From assembly GCF_013004105.1 (NCBI RefSeq), contig NZ_CP053085.1:4588001-4652000 (forward strand): a DNA stretch of 64,000 nucleotides. Reading direction: 5' to 3'. The translations under genes and the position numbers were made by a program. The DNA is from Gemmatimonas groenlandica (GTDB lineage Bacteria; Gemmatimonadota; Gemmatimonadetes; Gemmatimonadales; Gemmatimonadaceae). Positions 50,810 through 59,610 of the stretch are shown piece after piece. The notes under the pieces were generated by a model. It had not been told where the DNA came from and made no database searches. It saw only the letters and a list, made by a program, of their open reading frames with translations. The stretch's first letter is position 1, and every line of letters starts with the position of its first letter.

Positions 50810-51655
50810 ATGCGGGGCCATCGAACGTGCGTCGGCGCCATGATCGTTGCCAGCCTGGGCACGCTTACCGCCTGCCGTGACGTCCCGGGCACGAACGCGA
50901 CCGCGACCGCGAACGCGGGAGCCGACGTGCCGGTGACGGTGCGCGCGGGCGCCATCGTGGCACCCGACTCGGTGCGGCCGGGATGGGCGCGCGTGCGGGT
51001 CAACGAGACTGACGGCGAGCACATCGTCGTGGTGTTCCGGCTGCCGGCATCCACGACGGCGGCCGACGTACCCACGTTCGTCGCCGCGTTGGATACCGCG
51101 CCCGCAACGCCGCGGCCCGGTGTCGCCCTCGGCGGGCCGGAAGTCGGTTCGCGAGGCGACGTGATCGTGCATCTCACGCCGGGCGTGTACGTGCTCGCGT
51201 GTGTGCGACGGGGCGACGATGGCCATCGGCACGCGTACGGCGGGGAATCCCGGATCATGCACGTTCGCGCCGGCCAGGCAGCCGATTCCATGATGGCGGC
51301 GCCACCGCCCAGCACGCAGACTGTGCGTTTGATCGACTTCGCCTTCGTCGGGCCTGATCACTGGGCGCCCGGCGTGCAGCTGCTCCGGATCGAGAACACG
51401 GGCCCGCAGGATCATCAAATCCGGCTTGCGCGAGTCCGCGACGGGGCGTCCGTGCAGGCATGGATGGCGGCTGACGATCCCGACACGGTGGCCACCACGA
51501 TCGCGGGAATGGCACGTGTGGGCGCGGGCGAGGTCGCGTACTTGCCGATCGATCTCATACCGGGCACGTACATCGCGTATTGCTTGGTCGCCGACGCGGC
51601 CACGAAGCGTCCCCACGTCGAACTCGGAATGCTGCGCACGATTCACGTGCCGTAG
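50810..51655 (+). CDS. Lipoprotein of unknown function, 281 aa
   Basis: ATG 50810 has GGAGG 6 nt upstream. The signal peptide ends in LTAC (lipobox). The mature part looks like two cupredoxin- or immunoglobulin-like beta domains, with VRVNETDGEHIVVVFRLP and PGVYVLACVRRGDDGHRHAY in the first and HWAPGVQLLRIENTGPQDHQ, PGTYIAYCLVADAATKRPHV and LGML in the second. His and Cys in the last segment recall copper sites but the set is incomplete. Predicted envelope location; function unknown. Confidence 0.75.
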   Translation: MRGHRTCVGAMIVASLGTLTACRDVPGTNATATANAGADVPVTVRAGAIVAPDSVRPGWARVRVNETDGEHIVVVFRLPASTTAADVPTFVAALDTAPATPRPGVALGGPEVGSRGDVIVHLTPGVYVLACVRRGDDGHRHAYGGESRIMHVRAGQAADSMMAAPPPSTQTVRLIDFAFVGPDHWAPGVQLLRIENTGPQDHQIRLARVRDGASVQAWMAADDPDTVATTIAGMARVGAGEVAYLPIDLIPGTYIAYCLVADAATKRPHVELGMLRTIHVP

Positions 51656-51714
51656 AGACGCGAGCGGCCGCCATGCGAAGACGAATGCGGCGGTCAATTA
51701 CCACGAGACGCGAG

Positions 51715-53475
51715 ATGGCTACCATGGGATCTATGCGCGACCGGCTCATCACCGTGTTTGTCGGACTGGCGATCGTGGCGACGACCGACGCGTGCACCTC
51801 GCCGTCGCAATCGCATGACTCCGCCGCGCCGTCCGCGCAGGTGGACTCCCTCTTTCTGCACGAGATCCGTCCGGGCGCGCCCGGCTGCGCCGTTGGCGTA
51901 TACCGAAGCGGCGAGATCGTGCTCGCGCGCGGGTACGGGGTCGCCAGCGTCGAGGACGGCCGCCCAATCACCTCGCGCACCACGTTCAACCTCGGCTCCG
52001 CCTCGAAGCCGTTCACGGCGCTTGCCGCGCTCATGCTCGAGCAGCGCGGCGCGCTCTCCATGGCTGACGATGTGCGCCGTTGGGTGCCGGAACTCCCGGA
52101 CTACGGGACGCCAATCCGCGTGCGAGATCTCCTGCAGCACACGAGCGGTCTCCGCGACTTCGGGACTCTTGAACTGCTTTCCGGACGAGTCGTCTCGACC
52201 CAAGCGGAATTTCTCGGGCTCGTCGCCTCGCAGCGCGCCCTCAACTTCGCACCGGGCACGCGCCACGAGTACAGTCACACAGACTTTGGCGTCCTCGGCG
52301 TCATCGTGCAGCGCATTGTCGGCGTCCCTTTCGGCGAACACCTACAGAACGTCATGTTCGGCCCGCTGGGCATGTCGGGGAGTTTCGTCGACGACCTCGG
52401 CCGCAGCGCGTTACGTGATCGGGCATTGGGGCATCAGGTTCTGCCGCGAGGGCCGAGCGTCGCGTTCCCCAACTCACATACCTTTGGTGGCGACAACGTT
52501 TACGCCTCGGTTGAAGACCTCGCGCGGTGGGACCGGAACTTCGACCAACCGATCGTCGGTGGCGCGGAAATCATGGCGCGCATGCTGAGCCGTCCGACGC
52601 TTCCGAATGGCGACACCATCCCGTACGCCTATGGCGTTCGCCTCGACACCTACCGTGGACTTCGCACCGTTTCACGCCGTGGCCATCCGCCGGGCACGCA
52701 GACGGTGTTCATGCGATTTCCGGAACAGCGCTTCACGGTGGCCACCCTGTGCAACGCTGACGACCTCAGCGCACCGAAATTGGCCGAGCGCGTGGCGGAT
52801 ATCTATCTCGCGGACGTGATGAGTCTGCAGAAGCCTCGCGTGACGCCGCCAAAGGCCGTCGCGATGTCGCCGCCGGAGCTCACCCGATACGCAGGAACGT
52901 ACCGATCGATCGACGATCCCTGGAACGTGCTGTCCACTGAAGTGCGGCAAGGCGTGCTGGGAGAGATCATCCCCGACGATGCGGCAGACGAAGTGTTCTA
53001 CCCGATGACGCCGGCGGGCGACGGCCGTTTTTTCGAGATCGGAGGCACTGGCAACGTGGGCCTCTACACGTTCCGGCCATCGGCGTCTGGCGGTCCGCTT
53101 CGACTGGAAATCTCCTGGAACGAAGGGCCCATCGAACTGTCTGAGCGCGTCACGGATGCGGCGGTCTGGCGACCATCAGCCGCTGCCCTCGCCGAGTACG
53201 CCGGCACCTGGTTCAGTCCAGACCTCGACGCGGGCTGGCAGCTGGAGACCCGCGGCGCGAGACTCGTGCTCCGCCGCCGCGATCGGGTCGAGCTGACGCT
53301 ACAGCCAGTGGAGCGCGACCGATTTCTGCGCGGCTTCGGCTCGGATGGCGACGTTTCCGTGCGGCTGCAATTTCGTCGCGACCGCACGGGCAGAGTGAGC
53401 GAACTGACCGTGTCCACCCTGCCGGGCGAGAACGCGGTTCGCAACGTGCAATTCACTCGGCTGGTTGCGCACTAG
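51715..53475 (+). CDS. Serine hydrolase lipoprotein (beta-lactamase superfamily), 586 aa
   Basis: From ATG 51715 (51724 and 51733 are in-frame alternatives) a lipoprotein signal reads LITVFVGLAIVATTDAC. The catalytic core has SASK in NLGSASKPFTALAALML (SxxK) and YSH in HEYSHTDFGVLG for the Tyr motif, with RRGHPPGTQTVFM as the third strand. After about residue 400 there are two lipocalin-like C-terminal segments (ELTRYAGTYRSIDDPWNV, ALAEYAGTWFSPDLDAGWQL), typical of the longer Pab87/EstB-like members. Envelope esterase or peptidase, substrate unknown. Confidence 0.88.
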   Translation: MATMGSMRDRLITVFVGLAIVATTDACTSPSQSHDSAAPSAQVDSLFLHEIRPGAPGCAVGVYRSGEIVLARGYGVASVEDGRPITSRTTFNLGSASKPFTALAALMLEQRGALSMADDVRRWVPELPDYGTPIRVRDLLQHTSGLRDFGTLELLSGRVVSTQAEFLGLVASQRALNFAPGTRHEYSHTDFGVLGVIVQRIVGVPFGEHLQNVMFGPLGMSGSFVDDLGRSALRDRALGHQVLPRGPSVAFPNSHTFGGDNVYASVEDLARWDRNFDQPIVGGAEIMARMLSRPTLPNGDTIPYAYGVRLDTYRGLRTVSRRGHPPGTQTVFMRFPEQRFTVATLCNADDLSAPKLAERVADIYLADVMSLQKPRVTPPKAVAMSPPELTRYAGTYRSIDDPWNVLSTEVRQGVLGEIIPDDAADEVFYPMTPAGDGRFFEIGGTGNVGLYTFRPSASGGPLRLEISWNEGPIELSERVTDAAVWRPSAAALAEYAGTWFSPDLDAGWQLETRGARLVLRRRDRVELTLQPVERDRFLRGFGSDGDVSVRLQFRRDRTGRVSELTVSTLPGENAVRNVQFTRLVAH

Positions 53476-53522
53476 GCGACACGGCGCGAGCGTCGTGCTA
53501 GTCAAGCGGAGACCCAGGAGCC

Positions 53523-54020
53523 ATGTCAAACACGTCGTACGATGCGCTGCTGCACGCGCTGTTGGACTCGTGGGATCGCAACAACACGATTCTCGTGAAT
53601 CTGCTGCATGCGATTCCGGCGGGCGCGCTCGACCTGCAGCCGATGCCGACGAGTCCGTCGATTGGCGGCCTGTTCATGCACATGCACTACTGCCGCTTGA
53701 TCTTCGTGCACGAGGACGCGCCAGACGTGGCAACGCCGATGCCCGACGGCGAGTGGCGCACGGAGCGGGATCGCGTGCAGATCGCGCAGTGGTTGTCCGA
53801 GAGTGCGCGTACGGTTCGTGCCGCGGTGATCTGTCGTCTGCAAGCGGGCCGCCAAATGGAACAGCATTACGATCACCCGATCCTGCTTCTCCAGCATATG
53901 ATCTGGCACGAAGGCTATCACCACGGGCAAATCAAGTTGGCGCTGAAACTGGCGGGTCAGCCCTTCGACGACGAGGATATCGGGCCTAAAACGTGGGATG
54001 TCTGGATGCGCAAGACGTGA
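53523..54020 (+). CDS. DinB-family protein
   Basis: A 165-residue four-helix bundle protein. LLDSWDRNNTILVNLLHAIP is helix 1; FMHMHYCRLIFVHEDAP supplies the first metal-binding His; MIWHEGYHHGQIKLALKLAG carries the paired His of the C-terminal site. Such proteins bind a divalent metal and act as thiol-dependent transferases (bacillithiol or mycothiol type) or are uncharacterised stress proteins. It ends convergently with the small acidic gene at 54074. Confidence 0.9.
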   Translation: MSNTSYDALLHALLDSWDRNNTILVNLLHAIPAGALDLQPMPTSPSIGGLFMHMHYCRLIFVHEDAPDVATPMPDGEWRTERDRVQIAQWLSESARTVRAAVICRLQAGRQMEQHYDHPILLLQHMIWHEGYHHGQIKLALKLAGQPFDDEDIGPKTWDVWMRKT

Positions 54021-54073
54021 ATCGACACCGATGCCGCCAGAACGTTCGTCGCGTTCCCGCAGCGGAAACGCGC

Positions 54074-54310
54074 TTACTTCTCTTCCTCGTCGTCGGGCTT
54101 CGTGACAGGCGTCGGGTTGGCCGAGCCTGCTCGTGACGGTGTGAACGATGGCGGATCAGACGCGGGAAACGAGTCCACCGCTGCCAATTCGGCTTCATCC
54201 TCCGCGTCCAGTTCGGGCGGTTCCTCTTTCCGTTCCGTGACGCTCAGGTCGTCATCTTCGGGAGCGGGATCGCGCTGGTCGGGATCGGGATGATGCGGGG
54301 GGACGGTCAT
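54074..54310 (-). CDS. Small acidic protein, 78 aa
   Basis: A very acidic, proline-rich and probably disordered protein (PEDDDLSVTERKEEPPELDA). It carries the short conserved block AAVDSFPASDPPSFTP, a motif I recall from many small bacterial proteins of unknown function. No signal peptide. The reverse reading (plus strand, serine-rich) is a shadow. Confidence 0.7.
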   Translation of the reverse strand: MTVPPHHPDPDQRDPAPEDDDLSVTERKEEPPELDAEDEAELAAVDSFPASDPPSFTPSRAGSANPTPVTKPDDEEEK

Positions 54311-54479
54311 GGAGTTGTCCGGTATGATGAAATAGTTGGCGCTTAATCACCGCACGTGGATGCGCGAATCATGCCAGCACTGGAACACGCGTGGACGTGG
54401 CCGCCGCGTCTCCCACATGAGGTCGGAGTTCGCCGGCAACCAATCGCCCCGAGACCGGGTCGAATGATGCGTCTCCTAC

Positions 54480-56921
54480 GTGGCGTTTGCGCGCGCGCCG
54501 TCATTCCGACCAATTCCAATGCTGGCTACAGTTGCCGTGCTGTTGCAGATCAGTGTCATGACGGGCCCGAAGCCGTGTGACCCGAAGACGCTCCCGGCTG
54601 GCGCCCCTCCCGATACCGTCTGCACCGGCATCGTGTCGCTGAACGTCGGCGGCGTGGGCAGTGGCGGCAAACGCACCGGCGCGGCACGCCACCGCACGGT
54701 GACCGACGCACACCGTACGAGCGCCTTCCGCGACCCGTCAGCGAAATCCATGCTGCTCGGCGCCCGCGCGGCGCGACTTCGGCAGGACTCGGCGCTCGTC
54801 GGCTACGATGTGCAATCGCTGCAGCGCTTCTCGCTCGGCGTTTCGTTCTCGGAGAGAGTGCGCACGCGCAATGTCGTCACCTACGAGAATGCCTCGCGTG
54901 TGCGATGGCAGCGTGAACGCGGCATCGTGGTGGACGTGCAAGGCGCCCGCATGTCGAGCGGCATGCTGCCACGAAGTTCGATCGACGACAACGAGGCATC
55001 GATCTCGGCTTCGGTGCCGTACTATCCCGGACGCGACGAACTCTGGGTTGGCACCGGCGTCGTGTCGGGTGAAGTGGACGACCGCGAGATGGTGCATCCG
55101 ATGGCCGAGGGCGCCGAGGCGTACTACGTGTACGAGAGCGGCGAGAGCGCCACGATTCAGGCGGGTGCGGCGGTAATCCGCATTCGTGAGCTTCGTGTCC
55201 GTCCACGTGAGGTGGCGTGGAATGTCGTCGTGGGATCGCTCTGGTTCGACGAGGACCGCGGCACACTGGTACGAGCCGCATTCCGCTTCGCCGCTCCGTT
55301 CGATTTCTGGCTCAATCTCAGTAGCATCGACTCGTTGGCGGCAACAGAATTGTCGAAGAGCGTGCCGCGTGTGGTACGGCCCGTGCTGCCTTCGGTTCGC
55401 GGACAGATGGAAGCGGTGACGCTCGAGTACGCGTTGTACGGTGGCCGCTTCTGGTTGCCACGCGCCCGGTACGCCGAAGGACTCGTACAGGTCAGCATGG
55501 CGCGATTGCCCTACCGTCTGGAAGAAAGCTTTCGATACAATGCGGTGAATGGCACGGACTCGCTGGCGGGTATGCCTCCCATTGTGGTGCCAACGCCGCT
55601 CCCGCTTACGGTCGCCAATCAGCGGGCGCGCGACTCGATACAGGCGGTGCAACGGGCGAGGCGTGACTCGGTCAGCAAAGGATTGATCCCGGTCGGGCGC
55701 GCGGCCGATCCCGCCTGCGAGACGAGCGCGTTCTACACCGATATTCGCTTCGCCGCTGATGGTCTCACACCCGTACTCACCCGCGTGCCGTGCGATCGCC
55801 GCCTGCTCGCCACATCACCCGCGTTGCCGCCGGATCAGGCACCGGACACCGCGGATCTCTTCGGTGCCACCGCGCGCGCGGAGCTGATCGCGCAGGTGAT
55901 GTCGATGCAGGTACAGCCACTCTTTGCGCCGCAGCGCCCCACGCTGCACGCGGGCTCAGGACTGCTGCGGTACAATCGCATCGAGGGGCTGAGTGTCGGC
56001 GTCGAGCTACGACAGCAGCTCGGCGCCGGGTACTCGAGCACGTTGTCGGGCCGGCTGGGCGTCGCCGACTTGGTGCCGAATACTTCGCTGGCGCTGCAGC
56101 GCACCGATTTGCAACACACGTGGACCATTGCTGGCTATCGCGAGCTGACCGCGGTGGGCGAAGACGCGCCGTTGTCGGCCGGCAGTTCGCTTGGCGCGTT
56201 GTTGTTCGGTCGAGACGAGGGCTACTACTATCGCCGAGCGGGGCTGGCTGTGGGGTACGCGACCGCGTCGATTGCGGCCAGCAGTCGCGTGCAGTGGCGA
56301 CTCTTCGCTGAACGCCAGCAGTCGGCGGGCACGAATGCGACCTGGTCGCTTGGGCGGCCGATGATCGACAGCAACATCACGGCATACGGTGCGCGCTACG
56401 CCGGAGTCGGTGTCGACGCGCAGCGGAGATTCGGCGGCGCGGGCGGCGGCTTGGAGCTCGCGAGTGGGGTGCAGGTGGAAGGTGCGGTGACCGATGCGGA
56501 CGCGCGCACGGGATACGGACGCGCCACCGTGCATCTTGCGCTCGCGCGCTCACTCGGGGCGTTCGCGGGTGCGATACAGCTGTCTGGCGGTGGTTCGATC
56601 GGTGCGCTGCCATCGCAGCGCCGGTTCTACTTGGGTGGCACGCGCACGCTGTCGGGATTGTCATTCGGCACGGCTGGTGGCGACGCTTTCTGGCTCGCGC
56701 GCGCGGAGGTGAGTCGGGGCGTGCCGCTGATCCGTCCGGTGCTGTTTGCGGACCTCGGCTGGGCCGGCGCGCGCAACGATTGGCGTCGAGGGTATCGGCC
56801 ACTCAGTGACGTGGGCATCGGATTGCGGGCGCTCGATGGACTCGTGCGCGTTGATGTGGCGCGGGCGTTGTATCCGGTATCGCGCACGCGGCTGTCGTTG
56901 GCGATCGAGCGCCGGTTCTGA
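54480..56921 (+). CDS. Large Omp85-like outer-membrane protein, paralogue of 5044-7644
   Basis: An 813-residue protein from GTG 54480 (ATG 54522 possible) with a short hydrophobic start (IPMLATVAVLLQISVM). It shares with the 5 kb protein, in the same order: AARLRQDSALVGY near the N-terminus, PYYPGRDELW, REMVHPMAEGAEAYY, GRFWLPRARYAEG, GLLRYNRIEGLSVGVELRQQ, FGRDEGYYYR and GDAFWLARAEVSRG. The Omp85 signature is altered to FYLGGTRTLSG, losing the Arg of the usual RG. Terminal strand SLAIERRF fits a barrel end. Function inferred only as outer-membrane. Confidence 0.8.
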   Translation: MAFARAPSFRPIPMLATVAVLLQISVMTGPKPCDPKTLPAGAPPDTVCTGIVSLNVGGVGSGGKRTGAARHRTVTDAHRTSAFRDPSAKSMLLGARAARLRQDSALVGYDVQSLQRFSLGVSFSERVRTRNVVTYENASRVRWQRERGIVVDVQGARMSSGMLPRSSIDDNEASISASVPYYPGRDELWVGTGVVSGEVDDREMVHPMAEGAEAYYVYESGESATIQAGAAVIRIRELRVRPREVAWNVVVGSLWFDEDRGTLVRAAFRFAAPFDFWLNLSSIDSLAATELSKSVPRVVRPVLPSVRGQMEAVTLEYALYGGRFWLPRARYAEGLVQVSMARLPYRLEESFRYNAVNGTDSLAGMPPIVVPTPLPLTVANQRARDSIQAVQRARRDSVSKGLIPVGRAADPACETSAFYTDIRFAADGLTPVLTRVPCDRRLLATSPALPPDQAPDTADLFGATARAELIAQVMSMQVQPLFAPQRPTLHAGSGLLRYNRIEGLSVGVELRQQLGAGYSSTLSGRLGVADLVPNTSLALQRTDLQHTWTIAGYRELTAVGEDAPLSAGSSLGALLFGRDEGYYYRRAGLAVGYATASIAASSRVQWRLFAERQQSAGTNATWSLGRPMIDSNITAYGARYAGVGVDAQRRFGGAGGGLELASGVQVEGAVTDADARTGYGRATVHLALARSLGAFAGAIQLSGGGSIGALPSQRRFYLGGTRTLSGLSFGTAGGDAFWLARAEVSRGVPLIRPVLFADLGWAGARNDWRRGYRPLSDVGIGLRALDGLVRVDVARALYPVSRTRLSLAIERRF

Positions 56922-57072
56922 GGGGGCGCGTCGCGCGTCGCTCGTGGCGGTACCGTGCGCTGGGACGAAGGAACTAGCGAAGCAGGGGTCGGTCGAGTAA
57001 AACGAGGTTAGGCTCCGCCCCATCCGTTCGCCTCGCCTGCTAGGTCGTGCTTCCCCCGTCTCGCCGTATCCA

Positions 57073-57282
57073 ATGCCCGATACCCCAAAGGTCAAAGGTC
57101 CCGCGTCATACTTTCCGTCGATTGAAAAGACGTACGGCGAACCGATCGCGCACTGGATGACAGTGCTCGAGCGAGCGGGGCCACTGAAGCATATGGAGCT
57201 GGTCGCCATCTTGAAGTCGCAACACGCGATGGGACACGGGCACGCGAATGCGCTCGTAGCGTCCTTTCTCGCGAAGCCGTAG
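57073..57282 (+). CDS. DUF4287-family protein, 69 aa
   Basis: The whole protein matches the DUF4287 pattern: VKGPASYFPSIEKTYGEPIA, HWMTVLERAGPLKHMELVAI and QHAMGHGHANALVASFLAKP. The family is small, helical and of unknown function, common in bacteria that also carry DinB and YdeI genes. A second, frameshifted copy of its C-terminal half lies at 63053-63177. The next start is 3 nt after its stop. Confidence 0.92.
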   Translation: MPDTPKVKGPASYFPSIEKTYGEPIAHWMTVLERAGPLKHMELVAILKSQHAMGHGHANALVASFLAKP

Positions 57283-57284
57283 CC

Positions 57285-57380
57285 ATGAACAATCTCGTGC
57301 TCGCCTTGGTCGTCGTCGTTGCCGCCGATCTGCTTTTGCTGAGCCGACGCCGACTCTCGGGTGCGCTCGATGTTGCCTAA
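57285..57380 (+). CDS. Possible 31-aa single-helix membrane peptide
   Basis: ATG 57285 follows the DUF4287 stop by two bases. The frame encodes MNNLVLALVVVVAADLLLLS then RRRLSGALDVA and a stop: one hydrophobic helix with a positive cytoplasmic flank. Such tiny proteins are usually missed. The position suggests translational coupling with DUF4287. Expression is unproven. Confidence 0.4.
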   Translation: MNNLVLALVVVVAADLLLLSRRRLSGALDVA

Positions 57381-57417
57381 CTGCCGTTCGCGACGGGAAA
57401 CGCACCTCTCGAGTACG

Positions 57418-57924
57418 ATGATGAGTACAAAGGTTTGGCGGCGTCTCGCTTGTGTGCTCGCCACGGCGTGGTCTTGCACCGCGCCGCCACCGCGAGACGC
57501 AAAGCCGTCGCCATTGATCGAAGGTGAGACGGAACTGCGTGCGCGCTATGTGCAGCAGTTCCCCTGTCCATCGCCTGTTCCGGTGGGATTAGGGTCACGT
57601 CCTGTGGCGCGCCGTGACGACTGGGAGTGCAGCGCCGTCGCCGCAACCGCTGCGGCGTTTGCGCGCGCGGCCGTTAGCTCGAGTTACTTGGCGGAGTGGC
57701 GTCGGGTCCCCGTGCGCTGCGTTCATGTGATTCCGATGCGCTTCATCGAGTTGAACCGCCATGGGGCGCCAGCCTCGTTGCAGGGATACTGGTCGGTGGA
57801 GTTCATTAACACCCAAGGGCAGGGCGCGCGCGGCGTGATTCAGGTGCCGTCAGGCGCGCTCGAGGTGTCCCAGCTCGACAATGAGTTCAATGTTCCGATC
57901 GAGGAGCTGTGTCCGGCGACGTAA
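57418..57924 (+). CDS. Lipoprotein of unknown function, 168 aa
   Basis: ATG 57418 (or 57421) opens a lipoprotein signal (VWRRLACVLATAWSC). The mature part is about 145 residues with a folded-looking core (RRVPVRCVHVIPMRFIELNR, YWSVEFINTQGQGARGVIQV) and four cysteines. Family unknown. The in-frame start at 57361 overlaps the preceding small ORF and adds only polar residues. Confidence 0.65.
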   Translation: MMSTKVWRRLACVLATAWSCTAPPPRDAKPSPLIEGETELRARYVQQFPCPSPVPVGLGSRPVARRDDWECSAVAATAAAFARAAVSSSYLAEWRRVPVRCVHVIPMRFIELNRHGAPASLQGYWSVEFINTQGQGARGVIQVPSGALEVSQLDNEFNVPIEELCPAT

Positions 57925-58115
57925 CGCAAAGCGATATGCGCACCAGCCGACTGGTTACCCGACCGAACCCCTGACCCCTGAGCGACAGGCGCGTCGTGTT
58001 CATCGCGGGAGTGGCGAAGGAGCGCGCACACCGCGACTTTAGGCGAAGGCGCGCCGCATGCTGCTTCGGCAGCCGGGCATGCCAGTCCGAACTGAATCAA
58101 TCCGCCGGAGATCGC

Positions 58116-58265
58116 ATGGAGAACATTGGTGTGGGTGGTATGCTGTTGCTGTATTGGGGCGTAGTGCTCGGCGTGATCGTCGCGGTGCTGAACGCCGTGT
58201 GGCGCGTGGTGCGGGCGCACGAGCGCATCGCGAGCGCCTTGGAGTCGATCGCCGCGAAGCGATGA
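58116..58265 (+). CDS. Small membrane protein, 49 aa
   Basis: ATG 58116 has GGAG 5 nt upstream; the upstream extension to 57996 is rejected as arginine-rich. The product has one hydrophobic helix (GVGGMLLLYWGVVLGVIVAV) followed by an amphipathic tail (RVVRAHERIASALESIAAKR), a layout seen in small inner-membrane proteins that contact larger partners. It ends 3 nt before the next membrane protein gene, so the two are likely co-transcribed. Confidence 0.65.
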   Translation: MENIGVGGMLLLYWGVVLGVIVAVLNAVWRVVRAHERIASALESIAAKR

Positions 58266-58268
58266 GCC

Positions 58269-58712
58269 TTGGTGAAGCGATTTCTTGCGCTTGCGCTCTT
58301 TCCCGCGGCCGCTGCGCTGCTCGTTACTGCCATCGCGGTGTGGAGCAGGAGCGCGCATAGCATCGAGGCGGGGGAGCGATATGCGGTTGAGGCCGACGCG
58401 CTCGTGCTGTTGACGCCGTCCGTGCTGTTGTACTTGCTGGCGCTGCCCGTCATCTGGCGCCGTATCGGCCGCGTGCCTGTTCGTGCGGTCGCAATATTCG
58501 CGTCGGTCACGTTCGGCCTTACTATCGTCGGACTCGTCTTGCTGATGGGGCCGATCTACAAGGCCCTGAGTCCGGACTATCCGATGCTGGCGGATCGCGC
58601 GTTTTTCTTCGTGTTTCCGTTTGCGCCAGTATTGGCAGCGATCGTCCTGAGTGCGCGTGTTGTGCGACCTCGTCCGGGCCCAAGCACGGTGCTATCGGCG
58701 CCCGAACGATGA
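58269..58712 (+). CDS. Membrane protein of unknown function, 147 aa
   Basis: It starts at TTG 58269 (or GTG 58272), just after the 49-aa gene. Four hydrophobic helices are visible: FLALALFPAAAALLVTAIAV, VLLTPSVLLYLLALPVI, AVAIFASVTFGLTIVGLVLL and FFFVFPFAPVLAAIVLSA. No family is recognised. The ankyrin membrane protein gene overlaps its stop by 4 nt (ATGA). Confidence 0.75.
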   Translation: MVKRFLALALFPAAAALLVTAIAVWSRSAHSIEAGERYAVEADALVLLTPSVLLYLLALPVIWRRIGRVPVRAVAIFASVTFGLTIVGLVLLMGPIYKALSPDYPMLADRAFFFVFPFAPVLAAIVLSARVVRPRPGPSTVLSAPER

Positions 58713-59524
58713 GCATGCTGCTCAGCCTGGTGCTGGCATACTTCACCACGGCAACGCTGAACGGCGGCATCGATTTTCGAGCCGACGGAACGGCGGTCGC
58801 GCCGACGAGGTTCGAGCAGTTTTTGCACGGGTGGTGGCTGACGTTCTTCTTCACCTCGATGTTCTTTGCGGCCGATCACATCCTCGTCCACACGTGGACG
58901 CGATGGCGGCTCGGTCGAGACGTCATCGAGATCGGACAGCAAGCGCATAACCCGTTCGCGATCCTGCCGTATGCTGCGCTCGGCGGCATGGGCCTCTGGA
59001 TCATTGTGACGGTGTTGCGTCTCCCGTGGGCCTATCGCGCTGCGAAGGGCCGCTCGCGGTATCAGTGGGAGTTCCTCGTCGCGGCGATCGCCGCGATGGG
59101 GATGTACATGGTGCCGCGCTCGTTCTTGCACCATGCGACGCTCGCCACCGTGGGGCCGGGCGCGCACGCCGGAGCGCTGCTCTCGTATGCCGCAGCGACC
59201 GGCGACGAGCGAACGGTCAAACACTTGATCGAGCACCGCGACGCGCTCGACGCGTCGAACGATGAGGGGCAAGGGGCGCTGCAGGGCGCGATCAACTGGA
59301 ATCGTGAGGAGATCGTGCAGCTCCTGTTGGACCACGGAGCACAACTGCCCTGCGCGAGCTGGCATATACGTCGGTGGAACACGGAGGTCGCGTCGCGCCG
59401 ACGCGGCCGTCAAATCATCGTGGCGAGCACGGACAGCCTGTTCAGAATACAGGCGCTCCGGTCCGACAGCCTGACAGCCGCGTGGGCTGCCGCGTTCGGC
59501 CGAGTCCCCTCGCCTTGCGAATAG
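58709..59524 (+). CDS. Membrane protein with ankyrin repeats, 271 aa
   Basis: ATG 58709 overlaps the previous stop. Four hydrophobic segments occupy about residues 1-140 (MLLSLVLAYFTTATL, WWLTFFFTSMFFAADHIL, LGGMGLWIIVTVLRLPW, FLVAAIAAMGMYMVP). Residues about 150-215 form ankyrin repeats: GALLSYAAATGDERTVKHLI and GALQGAINWNREEIVQLLLD, then HGAQ. It is an inner-membrane protein with a cytoplasmic or periplasmic interaction domain. It forms a three-gene unit with the two small membrane proteins upstream. Confidence 0.8.
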   Translation: MSMLLSLVLAYFTTATLNGGIDFRADGTAVAPTRFEQFLHGWWLTFFFTSMFFAADHILVHTWTRWRLGRDVIEIGQQAHNPFAILPYAALGGMGLWIIVTVLRLPWAYRAAKGRSRYQWEFLVAAIAAMGMYMVPRSFLHHATLATVGPGAHAGALLSYAAATGDERTVKHLIEHRDALDASNDEGQGALQGAINWNREEIVQLLLDHGAQLPCASWHIRRWNTEVASRRRGRQIIVASTDSLFRIQALRSDSLTAAWAAAFGRVPSPCE

Positions 59525-59610
59525 CGGCTTAGAGGCAAATGACGAGCTTGCCGAGGGACGGGAGGGGATGAAGGTTTGTGCAGGCGACATCACCATACGC
59601 GGAGACACCG

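Noticed and set aside
50182-51315. 377-codon minus-strand frame opposite BLUF and lipoprotein genes
   Set aside because: The plus strand has BLUF residues and a lipobox; the minus translation has no recognisable pattern.
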